This document shows positions 26,179 to 36,800 of a DNA stretch of 64,000 nucleotides, in pieces (position 1 is the first letter of the stretch; each line of letters opens with the position of its first letter). The position numbers and the translations under genes are program-made. A model generated the notes under the pieces. The model was not told where the DNA came from. It saw only the letters and a program-made list of their open reading frames with translations, and did not search any database. The DNA comes from Gammaproteobacteria bacterium (GTDB lineage Bacteria; Pseudomonadota; Gammaproteobacteria; Steroidobacterales; Woeseiaceae). The stretch is taken from positions 1-64,000 of the forward strand of contig JAOTVR010000005.1 of assembly GCA_029863305.1 (NCBI GenBank), given 5' to 3'.

Positions 26179-26192
26179 TGCACACGTATGCA
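26179..26192. promoter_or_regulatory. Putative LacI-type operator, site 2
   Basis: TGCACACGTATGCA (minus strand TGCATACGTGTGCA), a 14-bp palindrome with central ACGT, 97 bp upstream of the likely start of the divergent beta-hydroxyacid dehydrogenase gene. It lies in the divergent control region shared with the M24/TRAP operon. Confidence 0.55.
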
Positions 26193-26288
26193 TTTGAACG
26201 TACTGCGTCGCCGCCGGCCAAATATAAGCAAGAACAACAATTCAGACGTCAATCTGACAGCAAATACGACAATCGGGAGTATCTAGCA

Positions 26289-27236
26289 TTGGCCACTATC
26301 GAACCGGGATCAAAGACGATTGGGTGGATCGGAACCGGCCGCATGGGCTTTGCGATGGCCGACAACCTCGCGAAGGCGGGCTGTCCGGTGCGTGCCTGGA
26401 ATCGCACCAGAGCCAAGGCTGAACCACTGAGCAAGCATGGCGCCGAAATCGCCGACGAACTGCTGGATCTGGCGGATCGGGACATCCTGTTTACGATGGT
26501 CGCTACACAAGATCATTTGCGAGACGTCCTGTTCGGCGAATCCGGCGTGTTATCCGGCGATGCCGCGCCGAAAATCGTCGTCGATTGCACCTCGATATCC
26601 GCCGAGGTCTCCGCCGAAATTCGCGACCGTCTGGCACAGCGCGGCTCGCAGTTCATAGCGGCACCGGTAAGCGGCAACGCGAAGTGCGTCAAGGCAGGCA
26701 AGCTGAGCGTTGTTGCGTCAGGGCCGGAAGAGGTATTCAACCAGGTGCTCCCTTATCTCGAGATTATCGGCCGTCTTGGCGCGACTTATGTGGGTGAAGG
26801 AGAGCTGTCGAGAATCGTCAAAATCTGCCATAACGTCTTCCTCGGCGTCGTAACACAATCACTTTCCGAGTTGACCATTCTTGCGCAGCAAGCTGGGGTA
26901 CCGCGGCACGCGTTCCTGGACTTCATCAACAAGAGCGTGATGGGTTCTGTGTTCAGCCGGTACAAAACACCGGGCTGGGTCAACCTGGATTGGTCGGTTA
27001 CTTTCACTCCCGAACTCATGCGCAAAGACATGGATCTCGGGCTCGCACTCGGGCGCAAATTCGAAGTCCCGATGCCGACCGCGAGCGTGTCGCGGGATGT
27101 CATGCAAGCTTCCATGGGGCACGGCAATACCGAGACAGTCGACTTCAGTATTGTCATGGATTACATGGCCAAATGCTCAGGCGTAACACTCGAATCGGAA
27201 AATATTGACGTTGCGACCGGTCTGGAGACAGACTAG
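26289..27236 (+). CDS. NAD(P)-dependent beta-hydroxyacid dehydrogenase (3-hydroxyisobutyrate dehydrogenase family)
   Basis: About 315 residues. The Rossmann motif is GWIGTGRMGFAMADNLAKAG followed by NRTRAKAEPL, suggesting NADP(H) preference. The substrate loop reads APVSGNAKCVKAGKLSVVASG, and the catalytic Lys is in LSRIVKICHNVFLG. It is a second family member in the window, only distantly similar to the one at 13920-14819. TTG 26289 is preferred as start because GGGAG lies 9 bp upstream; an in-frame ATG at 26178 would add 37 poorly conserved-looking residues and would place the start inside operator site 2. It is transcribed divergently from the M24/TRAP operon and probably co-regulated, so it may process the imported acid. 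Confidence 0.86.
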   Translation: MATIEPGSKTIGWIGTGRMGFAMADNLAKAGCPVRAWNRTRAKAEPLSKHGAEIADELLDLADRDILFTMVATQDHLRDVLFGESGVLSGDAAPKIVVDCTSISAEVSAEIRDRLAQRGSQFIAAPVSGNAKCVKAGKLSVVASGPEEVFNQVLPYLEIIGRLGATYVGEGELSRIVKICHNVFLGVVTQSLSELTILAQQAGVPRHAFLDFINKSVMGSVFSRYKTPGWVNLDWSVTFTPELMRKDMDLGLALGRKFEVPMPTASVSRDVMQASMGHGNTETVDFSIVMDYMAKCSGVTLESENIDVATGLETD

Positions 27237-27261
27237 CAACATCAGATTGCGGACCGATTAC

Positions 27262-27510
27262 ATGCCTACCTATGTATACGAAACCGTTCCCGACAGCCCG
27301 GAAGAAGAGCCCCGGCGCTTCGATGTTTTTCAACGCATGAGTGATCAACCGCTGACGCACGATCCCGAAAGCGGCGCGCCGGTGCGTCGAATCATTACGG
27401 GGGGTATCGGCTTGAAACTCGGCGTACTCAAACGCAGCACGACGGTAGACAAAAGCAGTCCTGCCGCGACCGCCTGTGGTTGTGCCACCGGGCGCCCTCA
27501 TCGACATTGA
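27262..27510 (+). CDS. FmdB-like small protein lacking the zinc-ribbon cysteines
   Basis: An 82-residue protein that follows the FmdB (putative regulatory, zinc-ribbon) pattern: MPTYVYETVP at the start, FDVFQRMSDQPLTHDPESGAPVRRIITGG in the middle. In the normal family the first CxxC follows MPTYEYRC and the second is in the CPECGGPVRR segment. Here these positions are ETVP..EEEP and DPESG, so all four cysteines are gone. Two Cys (ACGCATG) occur only near the C-terminus. It lies 25 bp after the dehydrogenase gene and 35 bp before a hydrolase gene on the same strand. Function unknown. Confidence 0.72.
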   Translation: MPTYVYETVPDSPEEEPRRFDVFQRMSDQPLTHDPESGAPVRRIITGGIGLKLGVLKRSTTVDKSSPAATACGCATGRPHRH

Positions 27511-27545
27511 CTCTATGACGCCTGGTGAAAATATTGGAGGTTCCA

Positions 27546-28721
27546 TTGCGACTTAAACAAGCTCTCCTGGGAATGGTTTTTTGCTGCGCAATCGCGCCGT
27601 TCCCGTCGCTGGCGGACGACGATCAGCACGATGCGGAATTCGTTGAGGAAAGACGGCTGCGGCTTTGGAGTGCACAAACACAGAATCAGGACCTCGTTCA
27701 TTCGACCTACAGGCGTATCAATCACATGCGGGGTACGGACCCCGGTTCCTGGGTCTACGAGTGGTCACAAATAGGCAAGTACTTCGCCGACCGTGGTGAG
27801 GCGTTGGCCGCCGCTAATCAAATCGATGCGGCACGTAAAGCGTTCCTGAATGCATCCAAGTTTTACGGCATTGCGCGGTTCCCGGCGAAGACGCTTCCCG
27901 GTCAGGCAGAGGCTTATAACAAGCACTTACAATACTACAAACGAGCCGGCGAGTTTTTTGATCCGAAATTGGTGATCATCGACATTCCCTATGACAAACA
28001 GACCATTCAGGCCTACCTGCATATGCCGTCCGGTGTCGAAAAACCGGCACTGATATTGTGGAATGGTGGCATCGATACCTGGAAAGGCGACGTTTACAAC
28101 AACATTCAGCCCTATGTTGATCGCGGCTTCGCTGTGCTGACCTTCGACGTGCTCGGCACAGGGGAAAATTCCGCGTGGGCGGCGCAGAACGATTCCAATA
28201 AATTGCACAGCGCGGTTATCGATTACATGCAGAATCACCCGCTCATTGATGGTCGGTACATCGCCCACGTGGGTTTCAGTTTTTCCGGCTACTACGCCGC
28301 GCGTAATGCGATTACGGAAGACCGCTTGTTTGCTGTCATATCAGCTTGCGGTCCGGTCCACGACGGCTGGCGAAACACCGATCGTCCGTGGGAAATTCAG
28401 GAGGCCCTGTCAGCCGCGATTCATATAGCACCCGATGACAACGATGCGATCAATCAGTACATGCTGGGTTTTTCGCTCGTTACCCAGGGTCTTCTGCGCG
28501 GACCCGACAGCGTAAAGCGGCCGACGCTCATTGTGAATGGTGATCTCGATCATCTTGCGCCGGTATCGGATCTGCGTCTGTTGGCGGACTCGGGTAAGGA
28601 AACAGACCTTTGGATCATGGGCGGAGATCAGCACTGTTTCGGCCAGTACCGGTCCATCGTCATGCCCAAGATGGCCAACTGGCTGGCGCAGAAACTGGCG
28701 GCCAGCAGGGAAGCGCAATAA
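27546..28721 (+). CDS. Secreted alpha/beta hydrolase (FrsA/dienelactone hydrolase-like)
   Basis: A 391-residue exported serine hydrolase. After a signal peptide (LLGMVFCCAIAPFPSLADD) comes a helical region to about residue 140, then the alpha/beta core: KPALILWNGGIDTWKGD (oxyanion strand), nucleophile elbow GFSFSGYYA with Ser, acid in VNGDLDHLAP and His in MGGDQHCFGQ. It resembles the esterase FrsA/2,6-dihydroxypseudooxynicotine hydrolase group, which acts on C-C or ester bonds. TTG 27546 is taken as start because a perfect GGAGG lies 5 bp upstream; GTG 27525 is the longer option. The gene converges with the giant OmpA-barrel gene at 28740, 18 bp away. Confidence 0.83.
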   Translation: MRLKQALLGMVFCCAIAPFPSLADDDQHDAEFVEERRLRLWSAQTQNQDLVHSTYRRINHMRGTDPGSWVYEWSQIGKYFADRGEALAAANQIDAARKAFLNASKFYGIARFPAKTLPGQAEAYNKHLQYYKRAGEFFDPKLVIIDIPYDKQTIQAYLHMPSGVEKPALILWNGGIDTWKGDVYNNIQPYVDRGFAVLTFDVLGTGENSAWAAQNDSNKLHSAVIDYMQNHPLIDGRYIAHVGFSFSGYYAARNAITEDRLFAVISACGPVHDGWRNTDRPWEIQEALSAAIHIAPDDNDAINQYMLGFSLVTQGLLRGPDSVKRPTLIVNGDLDHLAPVSDLRLLADSGKETDLWIMGGDQHCFGQYRSIVMPKMANWLAQKLAASREAQ

Positions 28722-28739
28722 CGCAAGCCCGGTCAGGGC

Positions 28740-31700
28740 CTACATCGACCCGGTTACGTTGAGGAATACTCCGTGGTGATCGTAGCTGAGATCGGTCAGG
28801 TCGTCGGAGAAATCCGTAAAGTTATAGCCGATGCCGATCTTCAGGTGGTCACCGAGGTAACGTGAGACTGCCGCCAGCGCACCGCTGCGCTGCTCGTTCA
28901 GGTCCGACATGTCGAGCAGGCGTCCTTCCACGAGAAGTTCCCAGTTCTTGCGGAAGCGGTAATCACCGCGGATGACGTACAGACTCGCATTGTTTTCGAA
29001 GAATTCGGGGTTGTCGCGATCAAGGCTGACCTGCCCCAGGCGATAGGCGTATTTGCCGCCGATCGAGAAGTTCTGCGTGATGTCATAGCTGACATCGACT
29101 GCCGCGATGTGGCTCTTCTGAATGAATTCGGCCGCGACATTTTGCAGACCGATCTGCTCCGTTGTCGGCAGGTTGTAGAAGTACGTGTACTTGACGAGCG
29201 CATTGAGCCGATCGTGACGCACCGGCCGATAGGCGTAGCCAAACACGGCTTCGGTGTAACCGCCGTCGTAGAACGTTCCGAGCGAACTTTCGCTGTCGGA
29301 GTGATTCAGTTTTCCGAGTAAACGGGCAGCAGGGCTGATCTGATACTTGAAGCTGTTGCGAAACAACCAGGTCTTTCTCTCGGTCGTGCTCAGGTCCGGC
29401 TGTTGCGCGTCGTCGTTGCGGTACTCGATACCGCTCGATATCTGCAGCTCGTCCGTCGCGTAGCCGAGTTGCAGCCCGCCGGCCAGGCGCTCAGTCTCGG
29501 CACCCGTCTGTATATCCTGCAGCGTGCCGATGTCGGTCGTGATGCCCAGACTCCATTTCTGCGTCGGCGCAAAGTTGATGCCGGTGCCATGTGTCAACCC
29601 GGTCATCGTCTCGTTATGCTGGTAACGCTCTTCGAGAAACACACTGGTACTGTCTGCAATCCGCGATTTCACACCCGCGACGAGATTGCCTTCGCTGCCA
29701 CGCCCGCTCGGCAAGCCGTTTACGGTACGCTCGTTCTCGAGTGCGTAGTTGAGGTACATGCTCGTGTGGTCGGAGTGTACGTAGTTCGTACCGAGCCGAC
29801 CGCCCGCACCGAGATCGCCATCGGACAGCTCTGCCTCCATGCGGAATTTCTCGGTGAAACGATACGACCCGCCCACGCCGAAGCGGCTGTTCTCGCGGCG
29901 ATCGCCCGTTGTCGACAGCGTACCTTGTGTAAACAGATAGGTATCCCATGTCGACTTGGAGTCGTAACCTACCTGCAGCACTGCATCCACCCGCTCACCC
30001 TGCTCCTGTGTAAGCGGCACGATTATCGAGCCATCAACGCGCTCGTCCCTGCGGTAGCCGGCGCTTACATCCCAATGCTCGGTGAACTTGTAGCCGATAT
30101 TCAGTTCCTGCGCCCGGACCTCGATGCCCTGTTCCTGAATTCGATGGTCGACCTTGGTGCCGAGCGAGAATCGCTCGCCGATCGGCAGGCTGAAGGTGCC
30201 ACCGTAACTCTTTGTGTCGCTAAGTGCCGTCAAGCCCGGCGCCGAGTAACCGGCTTCGGCTTCCTGCACGTACATTGTTAACGAGCCGTCGCTAAAGCTG
30301 ACAAAGTCGTCGAAGTTGATGCTGATATCTGCCCGATGGGCGTCTGCCTCGGCGTTAACGAAGGATACCGGGTCGAAAGCATTAAATTCGAAACCACCAT
30401 CGTCGGATACCTGTGGCAGAGCAACCAGCCCTTCACTGCTGGATTGCTGTAGTTTCAGCCAGGATCCGGCGGTCCATCGGAATGTCACGTCGGCGGCTTG
30501 CAGGCTGCTGTCGGTATCGTCCTGTTCGTTCACATTCGCAGTCACGCCGAGTTTTACGTGATCGCCAAACCAGTAGTGGGCCTGACCGCCAGTCGACAAG
30601 GCATCGATATCGTCAAAACCGGGTGTGTACTCGTAACGGACGACCAGGTACGCCTCATCGCCCGAGATTGCGCCGCTGCGCACCAGCAGGTTGTCTGCAG
30701 CGTTCGATGCAAGCGGCTCGGCGAGCACGACGCGACCCTGCAGATAGTCGATATCGTAATCCATGGCCGGCGTCAGGTTGAGTACACCCGTGACGATTCC
30801 CGAGACCTTGTCGCGCAATTCGATGCGCACACGCTCGGAGCCGGCAAGGATGTCCTGGCGCTGCAGGTAATACAGCGACCCGCCGGTACCACGGAATTCC
30901 TCGCGGCTGGCGATCGTGCCCGGCTCGGCCGCAAAGGCATCTATGGCCAACCGTCGCTCACCGAACTCGGTGGTCGTGTCCGACTGATAGTGCAGATTCG
31001 CGCCATACAGTCCACGGTCGACCTGTGCCAACTCGTTGTTCATGTAGGCAATCTTGAAGTTGCCCCACTGGCCGTAGTCATCGCCCTTGCCAAGGCGGAC
31101 GAAGAACTTGCCCATACTCGGCGCCATCTCTTCCACCGTGGCGTCGTCGCCAAACGTCGGATAGTAGTAATCGGGATCCATGCGTCGGAATAACTGATCG
31201 GGCGACTTGTCCATGAAGTTGCTGAAGATATTGTCCAGCGAACCTTCCCGGGTATCGGCGCTCGCCGTCAGTTTCCAGTGGTCACCGAATTTTCCATTGA
31301 CGAAGAACGCGAGCCGTCCGTCGATATTGGAATCATAGTCGTAGTCCGAATTTTCTCCCTGTAGCAAGTCGATCGGCCCGCTCGCAGAATTTTCGGCCAG
31401 CGTGAGATCGGCCATGCCGACGTAGAACCAGTCGTTCTTCTTGAATTCGAGGTCACGGAGGTACAACTCACCGCTGCCTTCCTTATCGACCAGAGCAACT
31501 TCGACCGTGTGTGCGCCCTCCGGCAAAATCTCTTCGGTCACGAAACTGCCGCTCTCATCGACCGGGATCGGGCGCCCGGCAACCCAGACGTCTTGCTGCG
31601 GCGAAATGCCGTTGCCACGGACGCTCACGGTACCGCTGCTAAGACCGATATTGTGCACGTTCAAGCCGTTTTCACCGTACGCAGCGAGCAACTCGGGGTC

Positions 31701-33857
31701 GGTATCTGCCGCGGACCCATCGTCTGTCTGCTTCAACGTGTCGTGGACGACCCACAGTGGCTGCGCAACTGTTTCATCGAAGTTTCCATCCGTTCCATAA
31801 GCGCGCAGCACGTAGGCCAGCTCCAGCACCGGGCCCGAGATTTCGGCCAGCAACGGATTCCAGGTGGCGATACCGTCTACCCCGATTCTGATGACATCGA
31901 GCGGCTCAGACTCAATCGACTGGCCGTTCGCGAATACGCGTATCTCGGCACGGTCGATGAAGTGCGAATAATTCGTGTACATCCTGAATTGCACCGGCGT
32001 TGCTTTCGTCTGCACCCAGATATCGGCAGGCGACAAACCGGGTCCGAACTGAAACACCTTCGACAGTGCAATGCGGTCAGGCTTCGCGGCAACACTGAGC
32101 CTGGGAGAGGAGCGCAGATTGTCGTAACCAAACTGAATGTCGACGTTCTCGAACGCAACGTCGGTACAGCGCTGAATATCGGATGAGCTCCGCTTTGGAT
32201 CATCGATCGGCTCACCATCGACGGTGATGCGCATAAGATTGAGTCCGAGCGGGTTCTCGGGGCTCAGCTCGCGTGTAACCCGGGTGATATCCACGCCTTC
32301 GTAATCATCGAGAATGGCCAACTCGTCGTAGACGACCTGAACCGCCACATGCGACGTGTCACCCTGAACGAATCCGGCATTGACGACGTCGTCGGAGTGC
32401 ACGTAACCGCGGCCTTCGAATTCGGTTTTCGCCGTCTCGAGTTTTGTGTCCTGGGCAATCAGGTCCATCGCACGTCGCGCGCGTGATGCGGACAGCCCGA
32501 TGTCATCGCCGTAAACTGCCGCGGTCCGACGTTGCAATCGTTCATTGCGCGTGTAGCCAACAAAGCGCAGACGCGGGTTGGTCTTGTCGGCAACGTCTGC
32601 CAGCGCTCTCACCAGGTCGTCGGTGTAGCCTGGCGGCACCAGCGGCTGTCCGTCCACGAATTCGAGATCAGTGATGCGGCCCCACGGCGGATCGTAGGTC
32701 CTCGTTACAATTTCGGCGCCGGCGTCCTCAGGACACAGCTGCGGTTCATCGGGTAACTCCTGGAGGGGATCGTCGTACCAGAACTCGACCTCGACACGTC
32801 GATTCAGGGCTCGACCGCGAGCTGTCTCGTTGGAGCCCAGCGGCCTCTCCGATCCACGGCCATCACTGGCGATCGCATACGTCGGTAGATTCAGGCTGTC
32901 CTGAACCGCCAGCGCGACACGCCGCGCGCGCGCTTTCGACAACCCTACATGGTCGCCGTAGATGCGCTCGGTTCTGCCGGACAGAGGAATATTGTCGCTG
33001 TAGCCGACAAATTTGACGAGAACGTTCTGTTTGTCGCCGAGATTCCCGAGAGCCTGCTGCACTCGCTCGATGAAGCTGGCATCGACCTGAATGGCCTCAT
33101 CGTCAAAGTGCAGCGGCGCAACCAGGTTTTGCACCCGGGCGCGGTGTGCGTGCCCTTCGACATAGCGCAGCTTGCAGACCGTTTCCATACGACACACTTT
33201 TACGCGCTTGATCTCGTGCGGCACCAGGAATTCTTCGAGCGCCAGCCGCTCCACGACCTCGTCATACCAGACTTCGACTTCGACACGTCGGTTCAGCGAG
33301 CGACCTTCTTCGGTCAGGTTCGTCGCGACGGGGTCGGTGTCACCAGCCCATTCATAGGAAATCGCCTCGGCAGGTAATGCCAGCGCCGTCTGAAAGTGCT
33401 CGGCAACCTTTCCGGCCCGCTCTCGCGAAAGCCCTGCGTTATCGCCGTAGATCTGCTCGAGCCGATGGGACAGAGGCCTGGTATCGGCATGACCGATCAG
33501 GTGCAGACGCACGTTGATTCGATCGCGCATTCGCGCCAGGATCGCACCCAGCGACTCGACCGTCGTGTCCGGAATGTTGGCGAAGCCGGACTCGAAGCGA
33601 ATCGGGGGCACAAGATTACTGAGCTTGACGGTCTCGAGCCCGTCCGTAACTGTTTCGCGCGTATCGATCGTATCGCCCATTTCCGTCGCGACGCGATCAG
33701 GGTCCTGCACCCACTGCTCAAACGGTTCGTCAGTCGACAGGTGGCGCTCGACTGCCTCTCCGATCGGCGCTTCGTCGACATTCGTTGCTGCGAGTCCAGG
33801 CGATGCCGTTGTCGCGAATACCAGTGACAGATACCCGAGTCTGCGAATCATGTTCAT
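28740..33857 (-). CDS. Giant outer-membrane protein: three OmpA-like domains plus large beta-barrel
   Basis: A 1705-residue exported protein (signal to about residue 24). Residues about 85-200, 245-360 and 392-510 are three tandem OmpA-like domains, each with the helix motif YGDxxGLSxxRAxR that carries the peptidoglycan-binding Arg. The binding Asp is present in the first two (GHADTRP, GYSDNIP) but lost in the third (GYTRNER). Residues about 600-830 are beta-sandwich-like, with an FlgD/Ig-like segment. From about 860 to the end amphipathic strands alternate with acidic turns, typical of a large barrel, finishing GVFLNVTGSM. It could link the outer membrane to peptidoglycan and act as a secretion or anchoring pore for the 2215-residue protein, whose stop overlaps its start by 4 bp. 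That role is inference. Confidence 0.85.
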   Translation of the reverse strand: MNMIRRLGYLSLVFATTASPGLAATNVDEAPIGEAVERHLSTDEPFEQWVQDPDRVATEMGDTIDTRETVTDGLETVKLSNLVPPIRFESGFANIPDTTVESLGAILARMRDRINVRLHLIGHADTRPLSHRLEQIYGDNAGLSRERAGKVAEHFQTALALPAEAISYEWAGDTDPVATNLTEEGRSLNRRVEVEVWYDEVVERLALEEFLVPHEIKRVKVCRMETVCKLRYVEGHAHRARVQNLVAPLHFDDEAIQVDASFIERVQQALGNLGDKQNVLVKFVGYSDNIPLSGRTERIYGDHVGLSKARARRVALAVQDSLNLPTYAIASDGRGSERPLGSNETARGRALNRRVEVEFWYDDPLQELPDEPQLCPEDAGAEIVTRTYDPPWGRITDLEFVDGQPLVPPGYTDDLVRALADVADKTNPRLRFVGYTRNERLQRRTAAVYGDDIGLSASRARRAMDLIAQDTKLETAKTEFEGRGYVHSDDVVNAGFVQGDTSHVAVQVVYDELAILDDYEGVDITRVTRELSPENPLGLNLMRITVDGEPIDDPKRSSSDIQRCTDVAFENVDIQFGYDNLRSSPRLSVAAKPDRIALSKVFQFGPGLSPADIWVQTKATPVQFRMYTNYSHFIDRAEIRVFANGQSIESEPLDVIRIGVDGIATWNPLLAEISGPVLELAYVLRAYGTDGNFDETVAQPLWVVHDTLKQTDDGSAADTDPELLAAYGENGLNVHNIGLSSGTVSVRGNGISPQQDVWVAGRPIPVDESGSFVTEEILPEGAHTVEVALVDKEGSGELYLRDLEFKKNDWFYVGMADLTLAENSASGPIDLLQGENSDYDYDSNIDGRLAFFVNGKFGDHWKLTASADTREGSLDNIFSNFMDKSPDQLFRRMDPDYYYPTFGDDATVEEMAPSMGKFFVRLGKGDDYGQWGNFKIAYMNNELAQVDRGLYGANLHYQSDTTTEFGERRLAIDAFAAEPGTIASREEFRGTGGSLYYLQRQDILAGSERVRIELRDKVSGIVTGVLNLTPAMDYDIDYLQGRVVLAEPLASNAADNLLVRSGAISGDEAYLVVRYEYTPGFDDIDALSTGGQAHYWFGDHVKLGVTANVNEQDDTDSSLQAADVTFRWTAGSWLKLQQSSSEGLVALPQVSDDGGFEFNAFDPVSFVNAEADAHRADISINFDDFVSFSDGSLTMYVQEAEAGYSAPGLTALSDTKSYGGTFSLPIGERFSLGTKVDHRIQEQGIEVRAQELNIGYKFTEHWDVSAGYRRDERVDGSIIVPLTQEQGERVDAVLQVGYDSKSTWDTYLFTQGTLSTTGDRRENSRFGVGGSYRFTEKFRMEAELSDGDLGAGGRLGTNYVHSDHTSMYLNYALENERTVNGLPSGRGSEGNLVAGVKSRIADSTSVFLEERYQHNETMTGLTHGTGINFAPTQKWSLGITTDIGTLQDIQTGAETERLAGGLQLGYATDELQISSGIEYRNDDAQQPDLSTTERKTWLFRNSFKYQISPAARLLGKLNHSDSESSLGTFYDGGYTEAVFGYAYRPVRHDRLNALVKYTYFYNLPTTEQIGLQNVAAEFIQKSHIAAVDVSYDITQNFSIGGKYAYRLGQVSLDRDNPEFFENNASLYVIRGDYRFRKNWELLVEGRLLDMSDLNEQRSGALAAVSRYLGDHLKIGIGYNFTDFSDDLTDLSYDHHGVFLNVTGSM

Positions 33858-36800
33858 CGGCTCGACTCCTTCGGCTTATCTGGCGGCGTCCCGAGTCGCC
33901 AGTAAATCTCAGGTTCGATGACGAGTTCATAACAGCAGTTCAAATCCTGCCAGGCGGTCATGATCTGGTCTTTCATTGCATCCAGGCGTTGCTCGACAAG
34001 CGCCTCGGCTTCGACGTCGGCGACATAGGACAGTCGCAGTACGGCCGGTCCTTTCTGCAGCTCCTGCAGCAATAACCCGATGCGGCTTCGCCACAGATCG
34101 CGCATCTCTGTCGAGCCCGGCTCGAAGACCGCATCGGCCATGTCAAGACCAACAACGCGATGAATCGAGGCACCGAAGTTGATGCGTAAGGCCTTACCAC
34201 GCGTTGCCCGCTGAACCTGTACCGGCCTGGTCGAAACCCGGAAGCCACTCGGCAGTGTCCTGTCGTCGAGCTTCAGGACGAAATTGCTGCCGCGACTCTC
34301 ATGCGGCGTAATAGCACAAGTAATGTGGTAACGGCCGTGTGTGTCCGTCGTCGCCGCCAGTCCTCTGGCGGTAACCACTCGCACGCCGGCCAGTCCGGTT
34401 TCATCGCCGTCCTGGAAACCATTACGGTTGGCGTCATCAAATACCTTGCCGGTCACATCGGTACAATCGAAAGTTGCATCGGGGACGAGACGCACTGTCG
34501 CTTCTGCTTCCTCCGACATGACCGTGCCGGTCAACGAGTTGATAGCCTGCGCACGATTGACGAACTCTCCTTCGCTGACACCGGCGCCGACGGCGAGCAA
34601 CAGCTTGATCGAATGGCGGCCATCCGTGTCCAGCGAGAGGTTGTTCCAGAGCAGTTCGCGACCGACGACGGCAGGTTCTGTCTCGACGCCATCGAAACGC
34701 GCGGAACCCTCGACGTAACGGAAACCGGCCGGGAAACGATCGACGACAGTCACATCCTGCAGGTCGACGCCGAACGAATTACTCACCGTAATTACGTATG
34801 GCACCATCTGACCCCGGTTGACATTCAATAGCGGTGTCGTCTTGGTGACGGCAACCGCGCCATCAAGCCGTGGATCGAGCGGAATGTGGTTGTTGAACAA
34901 CTGAGATGAGCCCGGTATCCCGGTGTTATCGAGGTTCAGGAACGAGTGATAATTCGTTGCTGCGCTTCTCGCGGGCACAGAGGGCGGCGGCGCAAACTCC
35001 GAGGGCTGTGCCTCACACGTTTGTGCTGTTGCGAGCACCGCATCATTTCCGGACCCCGGACATGCGGGCACGTCGAACGGCAGCGTATTCTGGTCCGATG
35101 TCGGCGGAATCAGCTCGGATACACCTGCGACGTAGCTGCTGTCCGGCGGTACGACCTGAATCAGGTAGTGCGGCCCGCCCGGACACGAGGGATCGGAGAA
35201 GTTGATGTCGAACTTGTAGTAACCGCTCGCGACAGTACGTTGATCCTGCTGATTCGGATCATCGAAACATCTGCCCGGTATGGCTACACCGTTGCGCACA
35301 TCGACGAGCGTTACCGTCGCACCGGCAACCGGCGTCCGTGACACCGAATCGTAGATCACACCATTCGGATCGACCGGCATATTCAGGGCCAGGAGGTTGC
35401 TGCCTTCCTGAACATCGATGTCATCGATGCGCTGTTGCCCGTCGGTAAAGTCGGAATCGGTCTGACCAAGCATTGCTGTCGTGGCATTGGCACCCGGCGC
35501 AGCAAATCGCAGCGAGTATGTTTCACCCGGGACGTAATTCGGCGTGACATTGGTAAACAGGTAATAACCGTCTACGTCTGTCAGCATCGAGCGGACCGCC
35601 TGGTCGTTGAACAGGAGTTCGACAGTCCAGCCTTCCAGTGGACGTTCGACGCCACCGGGTGTGTTGTCGTGGTCGGCATCGTGCCAAACGTTGCCGCTGA
35701 GCATTCCGGCGTCCGGCATGGCGCCGACGTCGATCGATACGCTTGCCTCCGCCCACTTGAGCGGGTCGTCCCACGACACCTGACCCGTGTTGGTTATGGT
35801 TGTTCCCTCGAGAAGGGTTGGATTGATGATCGCCCGGAAGCGCAGCGTGATCGTCTCGTCAGGATTCAACGGGCCGTACTCATTGAAGTAGTCGCCGGTA
35901 ATCAGCGTGCCGGCGACGGTGACGCCATCCATCAGCCCGTTCATCGTTGCGGACTGATCGACGTAAGTCAGGTACCCCGGGTTGACCATATCGAGATCGT
36001 CATAGATCGTGACGTAGAAAGCCGGCACAGTGCCGACATTTCGTACCGTTACGACGTATTCGAGTTCGGCGCCAGCAAGTGCCGGCCCGCCGTTGACTAC
36101 CGACACTTCCTTGATGATCGCGAGTTGTTGCGCAGCACCCACGACCACAACGGTCGGTTCCGGTCCGGTCGCCGGGTTGCCGTCACCATCGGTCAGCGTG
36201 GTCGGCACCTCGACGCTGTAAACCACGGCCTGGTTGGTAATCAGAGTTCCAGGGAGCACGCCGGCATTGACCTGCAGGTCGAACTGCACGACTGCCGCCT
36301 GGCCCGGACTCAACACGCCCCCACCAGCACCGGGCGCCGGCGGCGCCAGGTCGGAGGAACTGACCGGGATGCCGTCGATCAGCGGGAACACCCCGCCGTC
36401 GGGTTGCCCGACCGGCAGTCCGTTCAGCGTCACCGAATTGGCGACGTAAGTCGTATCCGCCGGAACCATGTCGGTCAGGTCGACAGCAGTGGCCGGCACC
36501 GTGCCGTTGTTGTACATCGTAATCGTGTAGCGCAGCACGTCACCCGGATCGACGATGCCGGGCGAGCCGAGGTCGACTTCGAGGGCCGCGGATTTCGGCG
36601 CGAACAACAGCGGGTAATTACCGACGACGTCTCGGGTCGGGTCGTCGGCAAGCGGTGTGCGCGGATCGTCCGAGGGTACATCCGCAATTCCGTTGTCGAC
36701 GGCACTGACGAACGCCTGGTTCGAGATTATCGTGCCGTCGGGCGCGTCGGGATAAACAACGACGTCAAACACGATTGTTGCGACATTATCCGCAACAGCC

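Noticed and set aside
26178-26288. N-terminal extension of the dehydrogenase from ATG 26178
   Set aside because: The start codon lies in a putative operator and the extension looks like a non-coding leader; TTG 26289 has a good GGGAG and begins just before the Rossmann fold.
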